A DNA stretch of 64,000 nucleotides, taken from Rhodopirellula islandica. GTDB lineage: Bacteria; Planctomycetota; Planctomycetia; Pirellulales; Pirellulaceae. Position numbers and translations under genes: made by a program. The notes below the pieces were generated by a model that saw only the letters and a program-made list of their open reading frames with translations, had not been told where the DNA came from and did no database searches. Location of the stretch: the NCBI RefSeq assembly GCF_001027925.1, contig NZ_LECT01000038.1, forward strand, positions 124,001 to 188,000, written 5' to 3'. Each line of letters starts with the position of its first letter. Position 1 is the stretch's first letter. Shown here one piece after another: positions 57,468 through 64,000 of the stretch.

Positions 57468-57525
57468 ACCACTCAGCAATCCTCTGCTTCCTGTGTTTCG
57501 TTTCACCCAGCCACAACGCACGATC

Positions 57526-59973
57526 ATGAACCACGAACAGCTCTCCGGTCACATCGTTCCGAAACGATCCCCCGTCCCACCGACGCCCTTCGTTGGACGG
57601 AACAGCCGAGCAGCTTCAGCGAGCTGGCTGGCAGGAATTGCGTTGGTGTTCATGACTTCGACCTCCCTGCATGCCGACGAATCACCCGCGGCAAACGCCA
57701 CGGAGCATGACTACCGCCAACTCATCGAGCAGCTGAACCAGTCGATTCGTTCCGAGATGGGACAGAAACAAATCCCAAGCTTCTCGATCGCCTTGGTGGC
57801 GGATGGGAAGGTTGTCTCCTCCGCAGGATTTGGATTCCAAGACACCAGCAAAACGGTCCCAGCATCCGGGCAAACGGTTTATCGAGTCGGCTCGATCTCC
57901 AAGCTGCTGACCGACGTCGCCTTGATGCAACTGGTCGAGAAAGGTGAACTTGATTTGGATCAACCCATCCAAAAGGTGTTGCCTGAATTCAAGATTGCCG
58001 ATGCCGAACACACTTCGAAAATCACGCTTCGGCAACTGACGCAGCACCGCGCCGGCATCGTCCGTGAATCACCGGTGGGGAACTACTTCGACCCCACTGA
58101 ACCAAGCCTCGAAGCAACTGTCGCCAGCCTTGCAAGCACGCCATCCGTTTATGCTCCGGGCAGTCGAACGAAGTACTCCAACGCGGGCGTGTCCGTCATC
58201 GGACAGGCGGTCGAGCGAGCCGCCGGGATGCCGCATCCCGACTACGTCCGAGAACAGGTGCTCAAACCACTTGGGATGAAACACACCAGCTTCGAAAAAG
58301 ACAAAGCCCTGGCAAAGCACACCGCCGATGGTTGGATGTGGGGCTATGACCGCCCAGCGTTTGCCGCCCCTGAATTCCTGCTGGGCACCGGTCCCGCAGG
58401 GAACCTGTATTCCAGCGTCGAAGACCTGGCCCAGTTCAGCTTGTTCGTGATGGGGCAGCATCCCAAGAAAATTCTCGAGGACGCTTCGCTCACCGAAATG
58501 CTGCAACCCGGTGAGACCCCCGATGGGAAGCCATTGCCCTACGGAATCGGTTTTCGAATCAGCGACTTTCACGGCCATCGTCGTGTCGGTCATGGAGGGG
58601 CCGTGTATGGATTTTCAACTCAGCTCGAAATCTTGCCCGCTGAACAGATCGCTGTCATCGCTGCCAGCTCACTCGACGGAACGAACAACTGGATCACTCG
58701 CATTTGCGATCAAGCACTTGCGGGCATGCTCGCCGTCCGAAGCGGCAAAGAAATCCCACCCTCCGTCTCCACCGAGCCAGTGCCCCGCTCACGGGCTCGT
58801 AGCTTGGCCGGCGTCTACTCCTCCAGGCCCGGCGACGCCTCTCGAACGGTGACGGTGGACTGGATCGGCGACCGCCTGCTGCTGTGGAAGGGAACGTTCC
58901 AACGAGAAATCCGCAGCCGCTCGGACACGGGCGAACTGGTCCTGGACGATCGCTTTGGGTTCGGCACAACGATCCGACAAGACAAGTCATACCTGGTCAT
59001 CGACGATGCGACCTACACGCGACTTTCCGATGCTCCCCCGCCAGAAATTCGCGACGAATGGCGAGACCTCATCGGGGAGCACGGCTGGGACCACAACACG
59101 CTTTACATCCTCGAACGCCACGGCCAACTCCACGCTTTGATCGAGTGGTTCTATTACTACCCGCTCACCCCGGTTGGTAAAGATCGCTTCGCATTCCCCG
59201 ACCACGGCCTTTACCACGGCGAAGAGCTGGTTTTTCAACGTGACGAATCAGGCGAGATCACAGAAGTCATTGCCGCCCAGGTCGCCTTTCAAAAACGCGA
59301 GGTGGGAACCAAAGCTGGCGAGACCTTCAAAATCAAGCGGGAACTTCCGGTCGAAAAACTGCGTGAGCTCGCCGATGCCGCGAAACCTCCTCATGAAGAA
59401 GGCAACTTCCGCCCGTCGGATCTGACCGAACTGACTTCGCTTGACCCCAGCATCGAACTGGACATTCGGTACGCGACGACGAACAACTTCATGGACACGG
59501 TTTTCTACCAGCAACCGCGAGCGTTCGCTCAACGTCCCGCCGCCGAAGCCGCTGTGAAAGTGCACCAGGAACTCGCAAAGCAAAACTTGGGTCTGCTCAT
59601 TTACGATGCCTACCGACCGTGGCGAGTCACCAAGATGTTCTGGGACGCAACTCCTAGCGAAATGAAGAACTTTGTCGCCAACCCGGCGCAGGGTTCACGG
59701 CACAATCGAGGCTGCGCGCTCGACCTAACCTTGTTCGACCGCTCCACTCGCGATCCCATCCCAATGGTTTCCGGGTACGACGAGTTCAGCAAACGTTCCT
59801 TCCCGCTGTATCCCGGTGGCACCCAGCGACAACGTTACTACCGCGGCCTGCTTCGACGAGCGATGGAGTCCGCCGGTTTTCAGGTGTATGAGTACGAATG
59901 GTGGCACTTCGATTTCGACGGCTGGCAGAAGTATCGAATCGGCAATCTTCCCTTCGAAGAAATTACCAACTGA
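57526..59973 (+). CDS. Exported serine beta-lactamase-like domain fused to VanX-type D-Ala-D-Ala dipeptidase
   Basis: About 815 residues from ATG 57526 (GTG 57493 possible). Leader 'WLAGIALVFMTSTSLHADES'. The first domain (about 40-400) is a class C/penicillin-binding fold: Ser-x-x-Lys in 'YRVGSISKLLTDVAL', Tyr-x-Asn in 'TKYSNAGVSVIGQA', and 'GHGGAVYGFS' for the third motif. A beta-rich linker follows. The last about 200 residues are a zinc D-Ala-D-Ala dipeptidase of the VanX/DdpX family: 'DIRYATTNNFM', 'YDAYRPWRV', 'SRHNRGCALDLTL' (SxHxxGxAxD) and 'YEYEWWHFDF' (ExxH). It would cut muropeptide or D-Ala-D-Ala peptides outside the cytoplasm. Confidence 0.92.
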   Translation: MNHEQLSGHIVPKRSPVPPTPFVGRNSRAASASWLAGIALVFMTSTSLHADESPAANATEHDYRQLIEQLNQSIRSEMGQKQIPSFSIALVADGKVVSSAGFGFQDTSKTVPASGQTVYRVGSISKLLTDVALMQLVEKGELDLDQPIQKVLPEFKIADAEHTSKITLRQLTQHRAGIVRESPVGNYFDPTEPSLEATVASLASTPSVYAPGSRTKYSNAGVSVIGQAVERAAGMPHPDYVREQVLKPLGMKHTSFEKDKALAKHTADGWMWGYDRPAFAAPEFLLGTGPAGNLYSSVEDLAQFSLFVMGQHPKKILEDASLTEMLQPGETPDGKPLPYGIGFRISDFHGHRRVGHGGAVYGFSTQLEILPAEQIAVIAASSLDGTNNWITRICDQALAGMLAVRSGKEIPPSVSTEPVPRSRARSLAGVYSSRPGDASRTVTVDWIGDRLLLWKGTFQREIRSRSDTGELVLDDRFGFGTTIRQDKSYLVIDDATYTRLSDAPPPEIRDEWRDLIGEHGWDHNTLYILERHGQLHALIEWFYYYPLTPVGKDRFAFPDHGLYHGEELVFQRDESGEITEVIAAQVAFQKREVGTKAGETFKIKRELPVEKLRELADAAKPPHEEGNFRPSDLTELTSLDPSIELDIRYATTNNFMDTVFYQQPRAFAQRPAAEAAVKVHQELAKQNLGLLIYDAYRPWRVTKMFWDATPSEMKNFVANPAQGSRHNRGCALDLTLFDRSTRDPIPMVSGYDEFSKRSFPLYPGGTQRQRYYRGLLRRAMESAGFQVYEYEWWHFDFDGWQKYRIGNLPFEEITN

Positions 59974-59995
59974 AGCTCACTCTCACGTCATCTCG

Positions 59996-60050
59996 GTAGT
60001 GGGCGAGGACAGGAGTCCCTCGCTCAAGGATTCGTAGCCTCATCCACTAC
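59996..60050. repeat. Palindromic repeat of the gtagtggacgaggcc family
   Basis: Arms at about 59996-60018 (gtagtgggcgaggacaggag) and 60028-60050 pair imperfectly. It lies between the convergent dipeptidase and ABC-permease genes and is related to 44104-44169. Confidence 0.72.
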
Positions 60051-60086
60051 GTTACCCGTGTCCTTGTCCATTGCACCGACAACCTC

Positions 60087-61916
60087 TCATCGGTGAAGGT
60101 CACGTCCGACGGCCCATGGCAGAATCAAAACTCTCGCCAGCGGTATCACCAAAGCAATCACCATCGCGATCGGCAGCAACGTTGGTGTCCAAGTTCCCCA
60201 CGATTCGCTTAAGACGATTTGTTGGGGCAACAAACCCAGCAAAACAGCGGAAAGCAACCCAACGGTGACACACCACACCGCGACTGATTTTGTGATCCAA
60301 GTTTTGGGTGTCCCCGGTTGCCGAATGGCCTGCACGAAAGCCACCAAGACCGTGGCCACCTTCGCCCATAGCAACCAAGTGACCCAAGTTGGAATTTGCA
60401 AAACGCCAAGTCGAAACTCCTGCAGCATGACCTCCCACTCACTTTGGCTGACGAACCAAGATCCCAAGCGATAAGATCCCCAAATCAACAGCCCACTGGC
60501 CAAGAACGTGACCGAGGCCGTGACTCGGCGATCGGCCATCAACGCCAACCACAACATGGCCACGCCTCGCCCAACCAAAATCACGGTTGAGAACATCGCA
60601 ATCGCAAGTGAGACCCGAACTCCCATCGCAACAGAACTCACTCCGGTACCCGATGCCATCGACTCGGACCATTGATTCCACACCGGCTGATTGGCAGGAA
60701 CCGAAAAGACCCCCAGCACGCCAAACGTGACCAACGACGCCAACAACACCAACCGTGTTGTTCGCCACACTTTGATTGCCGCTAAGACCTCTCGCGAAAC
60801 CGGGCTGACCGCCAACAACAACGGCATCGCCCTGCCCTGCGGACCTCTTTTCACACCGCTGCTCTCTCCCCAACCGCCCGCCGTCGACACCGCGGTGTAC
60901 GTCAACACGATCAAACCAGCGATCACAACGGAAGCAAAATTCAGCGGCAAACAAGCCAGCAAGACCAGTGTGGGCACACCGACCCACGCGATCATGGACC
61001 ACCGCATGGCACGTGACTGACGACCGTCAAACCAGGCCAGCGTCGATGCTTGCCCACTCTTCCGAACCGACGCCCGCACACCGAGAATCCGCTCGCCAAT
61101 CGAAGACGAAGACTCACGAATCCTCGCCGTGATCGAACCCGCATCATCCAATCCATACGAGTTGGCTCGGGCAAGCTCAAGTGATCGATACGTGCCCCAA
61201 AGAGTTCCACCCCAAAGCAAGAGCAACGGCCATGGCAAATACCCAAGCAGCATCCATTTCGGATGATCCGTATCCAAGGCGACGAACGGCCAACACATCA
61301 CCATGTATCCGGTCGGAATCAGCACCAGCAAAGTGAGGACTCGATACCCGTTCCAAGAAAATGGTCGCCAACAAAACGCCAACACCGCCATGGATCCGGT
61401 GCCGAGTGAAATCCACAAGGCAGGATAGATCCAACGCTCATGTTCACTGCGGTCCACCATCGACAACTCAATCGCGGACGCGATCATCAACAACGAGATC
61501 GCAATCGCCGCATGCCGAGCCACAGCGGCGACCAACACCAATCGGCTCGATGGAACCGGACTGCGCAGCAGGAATGCGTCGAATCCAGAGGCTTTCCGCT
61601 CCACGTCCGGTCCCGACCAATCAATTGCGAAAATTGACCACAACAGCAACGGGGCTTGCGTCACCGCCATGACCCCCGCGATCGCATTGGACGCCAACAA
61701 AACATCCGTCCCAAACAATCGGTGTATCCACGCGGCCAGGGCGACACCAACCAAGGACAGCAACCAAAGCTTTCTCCACGTCCCGCCCCAGCGAGCCCAA
61801 AGCAACCGCGCGGCAGCAAGACAGTCCTTTTGCCAATCGTTCCGACGGTCGCTGTCGAACGTGTCATTCGCGGGCAAACTAGCCCCCGTCGATGGCTGAA
61901 TGGTCGATGCGTTCAT
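60087..61916 (-). CDS. ABC transporter permease-like membrane protein
   Basis: 609 residues from ATG 61916, which overlaps the ATPase stop. About 14 membrane segments are spread over the length, for example 'LWLLSLVGVALAAWIHRLF', 'TLVLLACLPLNFASVVIAGL' and 'LAIAMFSTVILVGRGVAMLW'. No soluble domain of note. The size and the ABC ATPase gene beside it fit a YtrC/ABC-2-like permease. Together with the GntR gene it makes a three-gene operon. The substrate is unknown; Ytr-type systems respond to cell-wall stress. Confidence 0.82.
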   Translation of the reverse strand: MNASTIQPSTGASLPANDTFDSDRRNDWQKDCLAAARLLWARWGGTWRKLWLLSLVGVALAAWIHRLFGTDVLLASNAIAGVMAVTQAPLLLWSIFAIDWSGPDVERKASGFDAFLLRSPVPSSRLVLVAAVARHAAIAISLLMIASAIELSMVDRSEHERWIYPALWISLGTGSMAVLAFCWRPFSWNGYRVLTLLVLIPTGYMVMCWPFVALDTDHPKWMLLGYLPWPLLLLWGGTLWGTYRSLELARANSYGLDDAGSITARIRESSSSIGERILGVRASVRKSGQASTLAWFDGRQSRAMRWSMIAWVGVPTLVLLACLPLNFASVVIAGLIVLTYTAVSTAGGWGESSGVKRGPQGRAMPLLLAVSPVSREVLAAIKVWRTTRLVLLASLVTFGVLGVFSVPANQPVWNQWSESMASGTGVSSVAMGVRVSLAIAMFSTVILVGRGVAMLWLALMADRRVTASVTFLASGLLIWGSYRLGSWFVSQSEWEVMLQEFRLGVLQIPTWVTWLLWAKVATVLVAFVQAIRQPGTPKTWITKSVAVWCVTVGLLSAVLLGLLPQQIVLSESWGTWTPTLLPIAMVIALVIPLARVLILPWAVGRDLHR

Positions 61917-62908
61917 GACACGGACTCCATCGAGGCATCTTCGCGGCCTGACATTTTGTCCGAATGATCCCCAGCCGTCGCTGACTGCCGCGGGGCTCGC
62001 ACATGAGCTTCGAACAATCGCTTCAGCGTCACATGACGACTTTCGATCCATTGCCACTCGGGCGGCAGTGTTGCGGGCGACAAATCGGATTGCCGGGGCA
62101 CCAACAGCGACCATTCACCGTCTTCCTGATGCCAGCCCAAACCTGCTTCCACCGGACAATCTCTCCGAGCGTGCTGCGTCGTGATCGTCTCGTCACGTGA
62201 TCGCAAGATCCATTCTTCGTAGCGTTCGTCGACCGCCATCATCGGCATGGATTCAATCAGTTTGCCCTGATGCATGATCGCGACTTGATCACACACTCGG
62301 CTGACTTCGTCGAGCAAGTGACTGCTGAAAATCACAGTCCGGCCTTCCAAGCTGACTGTCCGAATGATCGCTTGCAAAATGTCATCGCGAGCGATCGGGT
62401 CCAGCCCGCTGCCGGGTTCATCCAAAACCAACAAGTCCGGCTTGTGAGCGATCGCGGCAATCAAACCCGCTCTTGCTCGACCGCCCTTGGAGAGCGAACG
62501 AAGTTTGGTGTCCGGTGACAACTCGAACCATTCACATAGTTCCGACGCGTACGCTCGATCCCACCTCGGATAGATCGCTTCGCAAAATCCCGTCAGATCA
62601 CGGACTCGCATCCAAGTCGGCAAGCTGTCTTCTTCAGAAAGGTACCCAATTCGCCGCATCACTTTTTCCCGATCGGTGATCGGGTTGCATCCCAGCACGC
62701 GGACCCTGCCGACTCGCGGTTGATGCAAACCCAACAAGTGACGCAGCAAAGTTGTCTTGCCGGCACCGTTGAGTCCCAGCAACCCAAACACGGTTCCCTG
62801 CGGGATCTTCAGCGAAACATCGTCCAGTGCTTCCGTCCGGCCGAATCGTTGACTTAGGTTTTCGACCACCACGGCGTCCGGCACCGACGACTCTTGAACA
62901 TCGTTCAT
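61913..62908 (-). CDS. ABC transporter ATP-binding protein
   Basis: 331 residues. Walker A 'LLGLNGAGKTTLLRHL', Walker B 'DLLVLDEPGSGLDPIARD' and the switch His in 'VIFSSHLLDEVSRVCDQ' are present. The signature is 'LRSLSKGGRARAGLIAA', with LSKGG in place of LSGGQ, as in the YtrB/YhcG-type branch that partners with GntR regulators. A C-terminal extension of about 90 residues is Gly/Trp/Arg-rich. It overlaps both neighbours by four bases and lies between the regulator and the permease. Confidence 0.95.
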   Translation of the reverse strand: MNDVQESSVPDAVVVENLSQRFGRTEALDDVSLKIPQGTVFGLLGLNGAGKTTLLRHLLGLHQPRVGRVRVLGCNPITDREKVMRRIGYLSEEDSLPTWMRVRDLTGFCEAIYPRWDRAYASELCEWFELSPDTKLRSLSKGGRARAGLIAAIAHKPDLLVLDEPGSGLDPIARDDILQAIIRTVSLEGRTVIFSSHLLDEVSRVCDQVAIMHQGKLIESMPMMAVDERYEEWILRSRDETITTQHARRDCPVEAGLGWHQEDGEWSLLVPRQSDLSPATLPPEWQWIESRHVTLKRLFEAHVRAPRQSATAGDHSDKMSGREDASMESVS

Positions 62909-63300
62909 GACGATTCCCCCCGTTTGCGTTGCAACTCTTCATCGCGACGGAGAATCCATTGCGACAATTCTTTCGCATCCACGCCCAGCCCTTGCGAGAG
63001 CACGAGCAATTGATCGATCGCGGGCTCAATCGCTTCCCGCTTTCCTTTCGCGGACATCGACGTTGGCGATGATGAGACAAACGTGCCTCGGGTGCGACGT
63101 TTCTCGACCAAGCCCGCTTGTTCGAGTTCGCGATAGGCTCGCGCGATGGTGTTCGGATTGACCCGCAATCGCTCCGCCAACGTTCGGATGGCGGGCATCT
63201 CGTCTCCGCCGGAAAGCTGGCCCGACAGAATTCGATGTCGAATCTGCTGGACCACTTGCTGGTAGAGCGGCACGCCGTCGTCGGATAAATGAATCTGCAC
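62905..63300 (-). CDS. GntR-family transcriptional regulator, YtrA subfamily
   Basis: 131 residues with an N-terminal winged helix: 'DGVPLYQQVVQQIRHRILSG', 'LAERLRVNPNTIARAYRELE' and 'GLVEKRRTRGTFVSS'. The C-terminal part is short and helical, as in YtrA. The GTG 63300 start has AGGGG seven bases upstream. Its stop overlaps the ABC gene start. An operator-like palindrome lies over its own promoter (63311-63332), suggesting autoregulation of the whole operon. Confidence 0.92.
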   Translation of the reverse strand: MQIHLSDDGVPLYQQVVQQIRHRILSGQLSGGDEMPAIRTLAERLRVNPNTIARAYRELEQAGLVEKRRTRGTFVSSSPTSMSAKGKREAIEPAIDQLLVLSQGLGVDAKELSQWILRRDEELQRKRGESS

Positions 63301-63310
63301 AACTGACCCC

Positions 63311-63332
63311 TTGTGTTAACTCATTAATACAA
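63311..63332. promoter_or_regulatory. Operator-like palindrome of the GntR/ABC operon
   Basis: ttgtgttaactcattaatac plus two bases (aa) form a near-perfect palindrome: TTGTGTTAA, CTCA, TTAATACAA, with one mismatch between the half sites. It overlaps the -10 of the candidate promoter. Confidence 0.7.
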
Positions 63333-63352
63333 CTGTCATGGCGGCGAGTCAA
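63324..63352 (-). promoter_or_regulatory. Candidate promoter of the GntR/ABC operon
   Basis: On the minus strand TTGACT (63352-63347) and TATTAA (63329-63324) are separated by 17 bases. The transcription start would fall near 63317, inside the palindrome at 63311-63332. Confidence 0.6.
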
Positions 63353-63457
63353 CTGTTTTCTTGAATTTCAAATCGTGCTCCAGGTCGAAGACCTGGCACT
63401 CGCAACCAAACTCGTGCTCAGGTCGAAGACCGGTGCTCGTGCTCGTAATCGAAACCA

Positions 63458-63566
63458 CGAGCAATCGAGCAATCGAGCAATCGAGCAATCGAGCAATCGA
63501 GCAATCGAGCAATCGAGCACGAGCACGAGGGCGAGGGCGAGGGCGAGGGCGAGGGCGAGGGCGAGG
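63458..63566. repeat. Octamer and hexamer tandem repeats
   Basis: About seven copies of cgagcaat (63458-63513), then cgagca(c), then about seven copies of gagggc to 63566. A related inverted segment, ggtgctcgtgctcg, lies at about 63432-63446. It sits between the divergent GntR and ECF sigma genes. The minus-strand frame gives a repeated 'RLLDCSIA' peptide that is an artefact. Confidence 0.93.
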
Positions 63567-63627
63567 CAGCCAACATTTTTTCAAATTGTTTAGACAAATG
63601 ACTCGCCGGGGCGCATCCTGTTGTTTG

Positions 63628-64000
63628 ATGAGCCATTCCATCCCCTTTTCGAAACGCGTTTTTCAGAGCCTCGACCACATGGTGGTTCACGGCGGAGACG
63701 CGGTCGCTGGCCTGATCGACCTGACGTCGAGCCGGATGGTGCGGTTTGCCACGACGATCACGCGGAACCAGCACGACGCGGAAGACGCAGTGCAAACGGT
63801 GCTGGTGAAAGTCGCTGAGCGGCCACGGTTGGTCCGCGATGCCGACCAGCCCTGGAATTACTTGCTGCGAATGGTCCGCAACGAATCATTGCTGATCGCG
63901 CGACGAAAACCTCGTTGGAGCCTGATCGACAACCTGGCGGACCTGCTGACCGTCCGGCGAGTCGACGAACTGGAACAAGAAGAAACGATTCGAGAGGTTT
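63628..64000 (+). CDS. ECF-type RNA polymerase sigma factor, N-terminal part (cut by window end)
   Basis: ATG 63628 opens a frame still open at base 64000, giving 124 residues. It begins 'MSHSIPFSKRVFQSLDHMVV' and contains the region 2 segment 'ITRNQHDAEDAVQTVLVKVA', with the usual acidic turn, then 'PWNYLLRMVRNESLLIARRK', as in ECF sigma factors. The rest, including region 4, lies beyond the window. Like the sigma factor at the left end it may be followed by a kinase or anti-sigma gene. Confidence 0.85.
   Translation, partial: MSHSIPFSKRVFQSLDHMVVHGGDAVAGLIDLTSSRMVRFATTITRNQHDAEDAVQTVLVKVAERPRLVRDADQPWNYLLRMVRNESLLIARRKPRWSLIDNLADLLTVRRVDELEQEETIREV

Noticed and set aside
63418-63795. Minus-strand frame giving RLLDCSIA repeats
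   Set aside because: It follows the octamer/hexamer repeats and overlaps the ECF sigma gene antisense.

Overview
The window looks like a chromosome segment of a marine planctomycete of the Rhodopirellula (Pirellula) type. The evidence is an ECF sigma factor joined to a Ser/Thr kinase with an N-terminal zinc-finger-like segment, two exported sulfatases, a fused CcsB-CcsA cytochrome c maturation protein, many small proteins of unknown function, several palindromic intergenic repeat families, and a 23S-5S rRNA locus with no 16S beside it. All of this is read from the sequence; no database search was run.

Layout. 1-3.3 kb: end of an ECF sigma gene, a membrane kinase and a coupled coiled-coil protein. 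3.3-3.7 kb: a 325-bp element with perfect 27-bp terminal inverted repeats, nested in an older palindrome. 3.8-12.7 kb (all minus): exported protein, GT87-type membrane glycosyltransferase, phosphoglycerate mutase (gpmI), truncated haemoglobin, TIM-barrel sugar isomerase-like protein, a very long disordered Ser/Arg/Asp-rich protein, agmatine deiminase and a small basic protein. 13-19 kb (plus): hibernation factor, PTS IIA, HPr and Enzyme I with no membrane permease, then a radical-SAM-associated DUF2344 protein and RNase E/G. 19-24 kb: two sulfatases and an FdhF/YdeP-like molybdopterin oxidoreductase. 24.2-25.3 kb: a 242-bp tandem repeat array.

25.6-43.8 kb: lipoprotein, CcsBA, methyltransferase and purQ, a frameshifted Uma2-family gene, class-III aminotransferase, membrane-anchored metallophosphoesterase, SixA-like phosphatase, PQQ beta-propeller protein, EVE-domain protein, exported cyclophilin and a DUF58 protein. 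44.1-48.7 kb: heptamer minisatellite, then an rRNA operon on the minus strand in the order promoter, tRNA-Ile, tRNA-Ala, 23S, 5S, terminator. 48.8-54.6 kb: an exported thioredoxin-type protein and a minus-strand operon of CPSF-like MBL nuclease, FAD oxidoreductase and RecA/KaiC-type ATPase.

55.3-60 kb holds the most interesting gene set: a DUF1611 (DgcN-type) protein, an enolase-superfamily epimerase/racemase (DgcA or L-Ala-D/L-Glu epimerase type), and an exported serine beta-lactamase-like domain fused to a VanX-type D-Ala-D-Ala dipeptidase. Together they suggest processing of peptidoglycan-derived D-amino-acid peptides. 60-63.3 kb: a GntR(YtrA)-ABC operon with a visible operator over its promoter. 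63.4-64 kb: octamer/hexamer tandem repeats and the start of a second ECF sigma gene cut by the window end.
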